Positions 1 to 6,284 of a DNA stretch of 9,036 nt are shown here, piece after piece. The notes under the pieces are model-generated. The model made no database searches. It worked only from the letters and a program-made list of their open reading frames with translations, and was not told the origin of the DNA. Origin of the DNA: an uncultured Prevotella sp. (GTDB lineage: Bacteria; Bacteroidota; Bacteroidia; Bacteroidales; Bacteroidaceae). Position 1 is the first letter of the stretch, and the number at the start of each line of letters is the position of its first letter. Where the stretch lies: NCBI GenBank assembly GCA_900542795.1, contig UQPD01000109.1:1-9036 (forward strand), in the 5' to 3' direction. The position numbers were made by a program, and so were the translations under genes.

Positions 1-48
1 CGAGATTACTACGCGTCTCGTGGGCTCGGAGATGTGTATAAGAGACAG
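1..48 (+). other. Nextera i7-side library adapter (synthetic, not genomic)
   Basis: Bases 1-6 are the end of the Illumina P7 primer. Bases 7-14 (TACTACGC) are an 8-base i7 index. Bases 15-48 are the Nextera read-2 adapter, ending in the Tn5 mosaic end AGATGTGTATAAGAGACAG at 30-48. Genomic DNA begins at 49. Reading frames that cross this segment are artefacts. Confidence 0.98.
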
Positions 49-1041
49 CTCTTGCATATCGGTTACACGGTCTTTTTCGTCTACAATCTCTGTACCAAGC
101 ATGGTTTCAATCACATCCTCCATGGTAACAATGCCACGGAAACAACCGTACTCATCGATAATGATAGAGATGTGCTCTTTCTTGGCAAGCAAACGTTCCC
201 AGATTTTCGAAACATTATCAGTTTCTTGGAAGGTAAGTACAGGACGTATGATGTCTGAAAGACGAAGATCGAATTTATCCTCTGCCAACTTTTCGAGAAT
301 GGCTTGACGAAGCACATATCCCTTAATATAATCGTCGTTTTCCTCGTTATAAACAGGAATACGCGAGAACTGACGGAAGGCTTCATTGCGATAGAACTCA
401 CGCAAGGTCATGCTTTCTTCAGCAATCTCTGCCACTGAACTTGGCGTCATGATGTCGCGAGCACTGATATCGTCGAGTTTCAGCAAGTTCTGAATCATGC
501 TGTTCTCTTTCTTTTCAAACACACCTTCTTCAGCACCTACATTAACCATAGCAGATACTTCCTCACGACTCACAGAAGCTTGCTGCTTATTGCGCGAGAA
601 TATGTGCGTAATAAACTCAGACATTATAACCAACGGATAGGTTATGATAACCAACACATGGATGATACGCGCACAAGGAATAGCAATGCTACGCCAATAA
701 GCGGCACCAATGGTTTTAGGGATAATCTCAGAGAATACAAGAATAAGCAATGTGAGTACTGCCGATGTTACGGCAAAGAATTGACTACCAAACACTGCAT
801 TACTCTGCGCTCCGACACCTGCAGCACCCACGGTATGCGAGATAGTGTTGAGTGAAAGAATTGCAGCAATGGGCTTGTCAATGTTCTGCTTGTATTTTTT
901 AAGCAAAGGTGCTCCCTTGCGTCCCTCTGTCTCGAGCATTGAAACAAACGACATCGGCACAGAGAGCAGCACCGCTTCAAGAATTGAACAAAGAAATGAG
1001 ATGCTTAACGCACCAATAAGATATAGGAGTAATAGCCCCAT
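49..1041 (-). CDS. CNNM/DUF21 and CBS-pair membrane protein (CorC/hemolysin C group), C-terminus cut off
   Basis: The frame is open for 331 codons from ATG at 1041 (MGLLLLYLIGALS) to the adapter junction, so no stop is present. Residues 1-150 form the CNNM (DUF21) transmembrane domain: a hydrophobic first helix with CSILEA (E22), SLNT (N65), and the family signature SEIIPK at 104-109. Residues 157-200 are the acidic linker with EEGVFEKKE and ARDIMTP. Residues about 200-320 hold two CBS modules (YVLRQAI in the first, GCFRGIVTMEDVIE in the second). CNNM/CorC proteins are inner-membrane transporters or regulators of Mg2+ and other divalent cations, with nucleotide binding at the CBS pair; the older name hemolysin C is misleading. 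Family members usually run to roughly 420-450 residues and end in a CorC_HlyC domain, which is missing here because the fragment ends. No Shine-Dalgarno precedes the start, as usual in Bacteroidota. The family is clear; the transported ion is inferred. Confidence 0.93.
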
Positions 1042-1201
1042 GAAAAATGAAATTAGTTAAACAATGTCCCGCTATCGCCTTGTTCGGTTTTTCAAACAAT
1101 TTGACCGCAATCGTACATTTATATGCTACAAACTGCGTGGGAAGCGCATGCAACTTCTTCTTTTTATTTAAAGATGCACCCGCATTTTGAAATATTATTT
1201 G

Positions 1202-1230
1202 CAAATGTACGAAAATAAATGGAGTTCAAC
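1202..1230 (-). promoter_or_regulatory. Candidate Bacteroidota promoter for the CNNM gene
   Basis: On the minus strand the -7 box TACATTTG (complement of 1202-1209) matches the Bacteroidota consensus TAnnTTTG. A partial -33 element, GTTG, lies at 1227-1230, but the 17-base spacer is shorter than the usual 19-21. Transcription would start near 1196 and leave a leader of about 155 nt. The -7 box is good and the -33 box is weak. Confidence 0.45.
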
Positions 1231-1332
1231 GCATTATTACGCTATTAAATTAAAGAGAAGATTGTATCTATTATCAAAGTCTGCGTAAGTTATTCGTTTT
1301 TGGACAAAAATATCTTGTTTTTTTTAGTCATA

Positions 1333-1386
1333 AATGTCCATCAATGAGCCATAAATGTTCATAAATTATTATTTTTGAATGTCCAT
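1333..1386. repeat. Three direct copies of AATGTYCAT in ATAAAT context
   Basis: AATGTCCAT occurs at 1333-1341 and 1378-1386, and AATGTTCAT at 1354-1362. The flanks are similar (ATAAATGTCCAT, ATAAATGTTCATAAAT, AATGTCCATAAAT). Starts are 21 and 24 bases apart. The array sits between the hairpin at 1391 and the CNNM promoter candidate. It could be a cluster of protein-binding sites or a degenerate intergenic repeat; the sequence alone does not decide. Confidence 0.6.
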
Positions 1387-1390
1387 AAAT

Positions 1391-1406
1391 AACCCCTTTC
1401 GGGGTT
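1391..1406 (-). terminator. Hairpin after the lysozyme gene, possible terminator
   Basis: A perfect 6-bp inverted repeat, AACCCC/GGGGTT, encloses four bases. On the minus strand the loop is GAAA, a stable GNRA tetraloop, and the hairpin lies 44 bases past the lysozyme stop. The following minus-strand bases (ATTTATGG) are AT-rich but not a run of T, so it is a weak intrinsic terminator or an RNA 3'-end stabiliser. Confidence 0.5.
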
Positions 1407-1449
1407 GGGCTGGCGCATAAGGACCTCAATAGAATGTAATACTTAACAC

Positions 1450-3540
1450 TTAATACTTATTCTTGTATTTTCTAAAATCCTCTCGGCTACCATTAAACAC
1501 ATTGATATCTACTTCGCCATGGATGCCATTAACACGTCCATAAGGAGTAAGTTGCCAATGTAGCAGACGCACAAAAGGTTTATACTCACTGTAACGAGCA
1601 ATCCATGTGTCATAATTGCGCATTGCAGCAGGTGCTTTGGCTAAGTGTACATTCACAAAACGTTGACTGACATAAAGCACAGGACGCTTGCCACACCTAC
1701 GTTCCACAGTGCGTAACCAAACCAATGCTTCGCGGAATAAGGCAGCATCTCCACCCATACCATGAATTTGAGCATCGTTAGGTTCGAGGTCGAGCACAGG
1801 AGGAAGGTCGTTCGCACCAATCCATGACATCTTTAAGAAATGAGCGGCTTGCTGAGCCCCCGTACTCTTCGTTGAAAAGAAATGATAAGTACCCACTGCT
1901 ATGCCACGTTTACGAGCCTGTTGCAAGTCGGCAGCATAATATTTGTTGTAGATGCTTTTTCCTTCAGTAGACTTTATATAGATGTACGATACTGGATAGT
2001 TAACAGCACCGCGCACACGACGTCCCACGCCCAAACTACGAATGCGAAGATTGTTCCAATTGATGGTATACTTTTTACCCTTCTTTTCATGTTGATGACG
2101 CGAGATGTCGATGCCATATACCCTATCGGCTGTATAAACCATACGTTCACCCATAAAACGATCTTTACGCCATTCGCCACAATGCAAACCTATTTTACGA
2201 TACAAACCAAGTCCGAAACCTTGACGTTTGTCAGCTTGCCATTCGCCTTGATAATAATCTCCGTTGTGACCATACAGCACGCCCTGTCCTGTAGCTTGAT
2301 AAGCACTATCGAGTTCACCTATATAAACACCTTTATTATCAGTACGTTTGCCTTGCTTCAGACTGTCATTATGCCAAACACCTTCCAGTTTTGTGCCATT
2401 GGCAAACGTAAGCACTCCATAGCCTTGACGCACGAGGCGTTGATTATGAACCATCTTTCCGTTGGTCTGACCAACATAAGTGGCAGAATCGGGTAAGGCG
2501 ATATGAACCATGTGCCAAGCCTCACCCCCCATAGGTTTGGTTGGTTGTTTGGCTTGCGAACTACGTTTGTGTGGAAAAAGATTATGCTTCCACCACACAG
2601 GCCAACATTGTACATTCCTCAAAAAATGGGCTATCTCCCACGAGTCAATGCGTGTATTACCACGTTTTATACCACAAAGATGTCCTGAACGATTTACATA
2701 AGCTCCACCCTCTGCAGCTGCATAAAGAGGCGTTTGTTTAGGATTTACAAACGCTGCATGAGCATGCACACTTTGACTTCCCCAATCGTTAAAAGCTAAC
2801 AGATGCATACGCATGGCACGAACGCCCCAACGATAAACCGAAAAACGACTTGCCCCTGCAGGTAAACACAAGGAGTCGGACTGCAAAAGCATCAATCCCT
2901 TATCGTGAGCTCTTAAATGGGCAGAGACTGGAGTTTGGTTGGGACATTTTATAGAAGCACGCAAGCAGAACGCAACCTGAGGCACTGACTTTTGTTGCAA
3001 AGCACGTTTAATAATGGCAAGTGCTGAGTCCAAACGCGCTGAACGTTGATGCACAAGTTCGCGATAGGTCATTACTTTATTATATCCATCATCCACCACT
3101 GTATGCGTGCGAGCATAATAATCGAACTCATTCATTATGTTATGATTCGTCTTCTGCCGAAGTGTCATAAGGGTATCGAGAGCACACAAGCGTTCATTAA
3201 CTTCTTTTTGCGACCATTCTTTTGCTTTTCCTTGCACCAAACCATCGCTTGTCAACACATCTCCCTCGTTCGATACAAACACACCCGACTGACTAACGGT
3301 GGTGTCGACATCGGCAGACAAGGTGCTTGCCATTTGCAACGAATCGTCACAAAGCGAAACATACAAAGTGTCTTTTTTATTGAATATCAACCGGTAGCAA
3401 CTCGTTGCGTCAATGCGACAAGCGCTACTAAGCAGGTTTTGTTTCTTTGTCGGAACAAACACAAGCAACACAAGCGTCAAGAGCAATAAAGCCAAGACAA
3501 CAAGTATGGATGTTTTTATTTTTCGTTTCATTTTCTGCAT
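1450..3540 (-). CDS. Membrane-anchored MORN-repeat GH25 lysozyme with N-terminal trypsin-like pseudoprotease region
   Basis: A 696-residue protein. Residues 4-29 (MKRK followed by a long Leu/Val stretch) are a signal anchor. Residues about 36-310 resemble a trypsin-fold domain: SGVFVSNEGDVLTSDGLV (85-102) lines up with the usual GxFVSxxGxxLTNxHV, and AEGGAYVNRSGHLCGI (276-291) with GxSGGPVVNxxGxxxGI. The His and Ser positions appear to be Gly100 and Glu277, so protease activity is unlikely. Residues about 350-465 contain MORN-type repeats (QGYGVLTFANGTKLEGVW, GDYYQGEW, RQGFGLG). Residues 474-685 are glycoside hydrolase family 25: YGIDIS (D478), YIKSTEG, GTYHFF, PVLDLE (E586), DTWIARY and VDINVF. 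GH25 enzymes cleave the N-acetylmuramic acid to N-acetylglucosamine bond of peptidoglycan, and both acidic catalytic residues are present. The anchor suggests periplasmic action on the cell's own wall. The frame stays open back to 3651, but the promoter at 3557-3587 excludes starts above about 3553; ATG 3531 (MKRKIK) is an equally plausible start. The lysozyme and MORN calls are firm; the pseudoprotease call is an inference. Confidence 0.92.
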   Translation of the reverse strand: MQKMKRKIKTSILVVLALLLLTLVLLVFVPTKKQNLLSSACRIDATSCYRLIFNKKDTLYVSLCDDSLQMASTLSADVDTTVSQSGVFVSNEGDVLTSDGLVQGKAKEWSQKEVNERLCALDTLMTLRQKTNHNIMNEFDYYARTHTVVDDGYNKVMTYRELVHQRSARLDSALAIIKRALQQKSVPQVAFCLRASIKCPNQTPVSAHLRAHDKGLMLLQSDSLCLPAGASRFSVYRWGVRAMRMHLLAFNDWGSQSVHAHAAFVNPKQTPLYAAAEGGAYVNRSGHLCGIKRGNTRIDSWEIAHFLRNVQCWPVWWKHNLFPHKRSSQAKQPTKPMGGEAWHMVHIALPDSATYVGQTNGKMVHNQRLVRQGYGVLTFANGTKLEGVWHNDSLKQGKRTDNKGVYIGELDSAYQATGQGVLYGHNGDYYQGEWQADKRQGFGLGLYRKIGLHCGEWRKDRFMGERMVYTADRVYGIDISRHQHEKKGKKYTINWNNLRIRSLGVGRRVRGAVNYPVSYIYIKSTEGKSIYNKYYAADLQQARKRGIAVGTYHFFSTKSTGAQQAAHFLKMSWIGANDLPPVLDLEPNDAQIHGMGGDAALFREALVWLRTVERRCGKRPVLYVSQRFVNVHLAKAPAAMRNYDTWIARYSEYKPFVRLLHWQLTPYGRVNGIHGEVDINVFNGSREDFRKYKNKY

Positions 3541-3556
3541 GTTTTTTTGTTTCGCA

Positions 3557-3587
3557 CAAAAGTACTGCAAAATATGGGCAATACAAA
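3557..3587 (-). promoter_or_regulatory. Bacteroidota promoter of the lysozyme gene
   Basis: On the minus strand TTTG (complement of 3584-3587) is followed by exactly 19 bases and then TACTTTTG (complement of 3557-3564). This is a full match to the Bacteroidota consensus TTTG-N19-TAnnTTTG. Transcription should start near 3550-3553, leaving a leader of about 10-20 nt before ATG 3540 or 3531. It therefore fixes the gene start downstream of the longer open frame. Confidence 0.85.
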
Positions 3588-3640
3588 GGAGTTGTCTAAA
3601 CTTTTTAGGATTAACACACGAAGATATGAACTTTGTTTTG

Positions 3641-3648
3641 TACCTTTG
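3641..3648 (+). promoter_or_regulatory. Bacteroidota -7 box for the TPR-like gene
   Basis: TACCTTTG followed by C, preceded by GTTTTG, is the usual Bacteroidota -7 context. No TTTG is present 19-21 bases upstream, so the -33 element is weak or different. Transcription would start near 3653, about 30 nt before ATG 3684. It stands back to back with the lysozyme promoter; the two cores are about 55 bases apart. Confidence 0.65.
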
Positions 3649-3683
3649 CAAAGATGTATTACACCCATAATAATATATGCTAT

Positions 3684-5492
3684 ATGGTTAAAAACAAAAT
3701 ACTTTCGAAGATAGCAAAATACATAAAAAGTTTGGTATCGGATGAAACAGAACAAGAGGAACAAGAGGAAAAAAACGATCCTTATGTTGACTTCGACACA
3801 GCAAACGATTGTCTAAAAGCAGCATTTAAAAATTTGAATATCAGAGCCCAAGAACATATTGAAGAAGACTCCACCACATACACTTTTACATTTCAAACGG
3901 CATTTTTCCTTATAGACATATACAACACCAGACATAGCACATTCCGATTGGCATTTCCTGGTGTTGCCTCCTACCCTATCAACGAACTCAATAATATTCG
4001 GTACATTTGCAATTCTATAAACGGTGATAATATACAAATAAATGCAAGTTACCATTTGAGCGAGGAAGACAAATTAGATGTGCACTTGACATGCCACCTG
4101 CCTCGCATGACCCATGTGCAAGATATGGTTTATGCCCTCACATTGGCACTTAGTGACTGTTTTGTTGTTAGGAGATTGCTTCACAAAGGTATGTCTGATT
4201 TGCAAGAGATGTCAGAAAACAATTCGCATTCTGACCTTGAATATGCCCAAATGCAAAGCATTCATTTGAATAATTTATTGGCAGAAACCGAAATATATAA
4301 AAGACACGATAAAGAGAACTTCGACCCTGACAACGTGGTTGAAGCGATTGATATGTATGTCCTCAGCACTTGGCTAAAAACATACAGCTTGCTTCCTCCC
4401 ACTTTCAATAAATGGATAAAGATGGAATGCGAAGGTGATGATGGCTACCATTTTTCAACACAAGATAGCGAGGTTATTAACAGCTATTGCATTGTTGAAC
4501 CCATTGTTCACCAAATTGGCAAAGAAGAAGAACCTAAAGCCCGCACTGGAGTCATAAAACTTACTTACTTGCGTACCTCGGGCGATAAGGAACAAGTGTA
4601 CAGGCAACCGCATTTGCTGATTATTGCACTCGAAAAAATCTTTACAAAAGACAACATTGTGTATATTCGCATCAACGCCATGATGCCTGAACGCCGTGCG
4701 GTTAACGACCGTGTATTCAATGCACTGACACAAGATGAATTGCTCACGGCACGTAGCATGGTTATAGCTGTAGACGCTATTGAAGGCAAAAGCAGATACA
4801 CTGAAATGGCATATATGTGGAAAGATGCCATTGACAAAAAACGCGAAAAGAAAACGTATGAGTGGACGAAAGAGCAACGCCTCATCCACAGCATCTTATC
4901 GCCCAACACTGCCTACGACCTTTATTGGGGACAGAAGTTCTTAAACGAAAAGCGCTATTACGAGGCATCACTACACCTGCACCGTGCCTGGAGCCGCATG
5001 AATAGTAAATATGCCTTTTTGAATAAAGAAGAGCTGGACACCTTTAAAGAACTTTGCTTTTTGTTAGGCGTGGCTTACCTGAAAATGGACTTGTATCCGC
5101 AAGCCTACTTTTACTTGCACGACTTGCAGAATGAAGGTAACGTGAAGTATTGCGCTGAGTTTATTAAAACACTTATGGCTGCCAACGACCATCGTGCCTA
5201 CGACATTACGCAAACTCATATTTACAGCATACAAATGCTTATCGAAAAGAATCGAGATGATGAGCGTGAGGTGGACGAACGCATTTATCACTTTCTCGAC
5301 TTCCTGAAACGTTGCTATGTGCTGCTTTCGATAGACCGACATTATCTGAACGATGCTGAAAAGGATTGTCAAGAAATGATTGAAGAAAACCATAACATCG
5401 AATTTGCACAAAAAGAACTTGAACGCATCCAGTCTATGCGCGAAAGCGGAATTGAAAACCGAGAACGACCTACAATGGATCTCATGTTTTAA
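3684..5492 (+). CDS. Uncharacterised cytosolic protein with a YbjN-like region and C-terminal TPR-like helices
   Basis: A 602-residue protein with no signal peptide or membrane segment. After a basic N-terminus, residues 19-31 are a Glu-rich linker. Residues about 36-170 (YTFTFQTAFFLIDIY, then alternating strands, then a long helix) have the look of a YbjN/secretion-chaperone-like fold; this is a resemblance only. Residues about 210-390 form a mixed domain I do not recognise. Residues about 405-480 contain two TPR-like helix pairs (YWGQKFLNEKRYYEASLHLHRAW and ELCFLLGVAYLKMDLYPQAYFYL), and the C-terminus is a charged, mostly helical region. TPRs bind partner proteins, so an adaptor or assembly role is possible, but no enzyme motif is visible. 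I chose ATG 3684 because the -7 box at 3641-3648 puts the transcript start near 3653; ATG 3654 in the same frame would leave almost no leader. The gene is divergent from the lysozyme gene, and rpe follows after 96 bases with no clear terminator, so read-through into rpe is possible. I cannot assign a function. Confidence 0.85.
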   Translation: MVKNKILSKIAKYIKSLVSDETEQEEQEEKNDPYVDFDTANDCLKAAFKNLNIRAQEHIEEDSTTYTFTFQTAFFLIDIYNTRHSTFRLAFPGVASYPINELNNIRYICNSINGDNIQINASYHLSEEDKLDVHLTCHLPRMTHVQDMVYALTLALSDCFVVRRLLHKGMSDLQEMSENNSHSDLEYAQMQSIHLNNLLAETEIYKRHDKENFDPDNVVEAIDMYVLSTWLKTYSLLPPTFNKWIKMECEGDDGYHFSTQDSEVINSYCIVEPIVHQIGKEEEPKARTGVIKLTYLRTSGDKEQVYRQPHLLIIALEKIFTKDNIVYIRINAMMPERRAVNDRVFNALTQDELLTARSMVIAVDAIEGKSRYTEMAYMWKDAIDKKREKKTYEWTKEQRLIHSILSPNTAYDLYWGQKFLNEKRYYEASLHLHRAWSRMNSKYAFLNKEELDTFKELCFLLGVAYLKMDLYPQAYFYLHDLQNEGNVKYCAEFIKTLMAANDHRAYDITQTHIYSIQMLIEKNRDDEREVDERIYHFLDFLKRCYVLLSIDRHYLNDAEKDCQEMIEENHNIEFAQKELERIQSMRESGIENRERPTMDLMF

Positions 5493-5508
5493 AAAGATTC
5501 TTGGAAGA

Positions 5509-5560
5509 GCATTTTTGGAAATGCATTCTAAAACGCATTTTTGGAAACGCATTCTAAAAA
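5509..5560 (+). repeat. Two imperfect 26-base tandem repeats between the TPR-like gene and rpe
   Basis: Copies at 5509-5534 and 5535-5560 agree at 24 of 26 bases. They begin GCATTTTTGGAAA and continue with GCATTCTAAAA. A partial third unit, TTGGAAGAGCATT, lies just upstream at 5501-5513. The first copy contains the perfect inverted repeat GCATTT-TTGG-AAATGC (5509-5524); the second has one mismatch. No T-run follows, so it does not look like an intrinsic terminator. The array starts 17 bases past the upstream stop codon and ends 28 bases before the rpe start. Confidence 0.85.
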
Positions 5561-5588
5561 ATAAAACAACAAAAACATACATATTATT

Positions 5589-6236
5589 ATGCCACTAATT
5601 TCCCCTTCTCTTTTATCTGCCGACTTTGGCAATTTGCAACGCGACCTCGAAATGATGAACCAGAGCGAATGCGATTGGTACCATCTTGACGTGATGGATG
5701 GTGTTTTTGTGCCCAACATCTCGTTTGGTTTTCCCGTAATGCAAGCAATGGCAAAGCATGCCACAAAACCATTAGATGTTCACTTGATGATTGAACGTCC
5801 CGAAAAGTTCATCAAAGAAGTGAAAGCCCTCAATGCCAAAGTAATGAACGTACATTATGAAGCTTGTACACACCTTCACCGTGTGGTACAACAAATTAAG
5901 AACGAAGGCATGATGGCAGGTGTTACACTCAATCCACACACCCCAGTTTCATTGCTCGAAGATATCATTGGCGACCTCGACCTGGTCATGCTCATGTCAG
6001 TAAATCCTGGTTTTGGTGGACAAAAATTTATAGAGCACTCCGTAGAGAAAACACAGCGTTTACGCGAACTCATTGACCGTACAGGCTCTCATGCCTTAAT
6101 TGAAATTGATGGAGGTGTAAATCGCGAAACAGGCAAACGCTTGGTTGAGGCTGGTGCAGACGTATTGGTAGCAGGCTCAGCAGTCTTTAAAGCTGCCGAC
6201 CCTGTAGAAGAAGTTCGCATTCTCAAAAATCTCTAA
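5589..6236 (+). CDS. rpe: Ribulose-phosphate 3-epimerase
   Basis: This enzyme interconverts D-ribulose 5-phosphate and D-xylulose 5-phosphate in the pentose phosphate pathway, in the cytoplasm. The 215-residue TIM-barrel protein has the family's usual length and all of its signatures: SPSLLSADFGNL at the N-terminus, HLDVMDGVFVPN at 32-43, DVHLMIERP at 63-71, SVNPGFGGQKF at 137-147, and IEIDGGVN at 171-178. Metal ligands H32, D34, H65 and D174 are in place, with D34 and D174 the catalytic acid-base pair. The ATG at 5589 starts directly at the conserved MPLISPSLLSADF. No TAnnTTTG promoter box is visible in the 96 bases upstream, so transcription may come from the TPR-like gene or from an unrecognised promoter at the tandem repeat. 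The next gene begins 48 bases downstream on the same strand, suggesting an operon. Confidence 0.98.
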   Translation: MPLISPSLLSADFGNLQRDLEMMNQSECDWYHLDVMDGVFVPNISFGFPVMQAMAKHATKPLDVHLMIERPEKFIKEVKALNAKVMNVHYEACTHLHRVVQQIKNEGMMAGVTLNPHTPVSLLEDIIGDLDLVMLMSVNPGFGGQKFIEHSVEKTQRLRELIDRTGSHALIEIDGGVNRETGKRLVEAGADVLVAGSAVFKAADPVEEVRILKNL

Positions 6237-6284
6237 ATCCTTTGGGAGTATCCTCCTTAATTTACACTTACAAAGAAAATCAAC

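Larger units (their letters stand above)
1042..1449. other. Intergenic region upstream of the CNNM gene and downstream of the lysozyme gene
   Basis: This AT-rich stretch of 408 bases has no credible gene. It contains a candidate minus-strand promoter at 1202-1230, a leader of about 155 nt toward the CNNM start, three copies of AATGTYCAT at 1333-1386, and a GAAA-loop hairpin at 1391-1406. A 75-codon minus-strand frame at 977-1204 overlaps the CNNM start in another frame and shows no protein-family features. Confidence 0.7.

Noticed and set aside
20..307. Open frames on the plus strand beginning in or beside the adapter
   Set aside because: They start in synthetic sequence and run antisense to the CNNM gene, whose protein motifs are unambiguous.
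1328..1390. AATGTYCAT copies as a CRISPR array
   Set aside because: The units are 9 bases long with unequal 12-15-base gaps, far too short for CRISPR repeats and spacers, and no cas gene is present.
1882..2496. 204-codon plus-strand frame inside the lysozyme gene
   Set aside because: It is antisense to the MORN and GH25 domains, lacks family features and has an unnatural Thr/Ile-rich composition typical of a shadow frame.
3418..3432. LSSAC as a lipoprotein signal (lipobox) in the lysozyme
   Set aside because: The Cys lies about 11 residues beyond the hydrophobic stretch and the position three before it is Ser rather than Leu, so an uncleaved anchor is more likely.
3541..3651. Extended N-terminus of the lysozyme, from ATG 3651
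   Set aside because: It would place the start upstream of a near-perfect promoter for the same strand and would put 40 residues before the signal anchor.
5064..5582. 172-codon minus-strand frame over the end of the TPR-like gene and the tandem repeat
   Set aside because: It is antisense to a well-formed coding sequence, has no promoter, and its repeated residues simply reflect the DNA repeat at 5509-5560.
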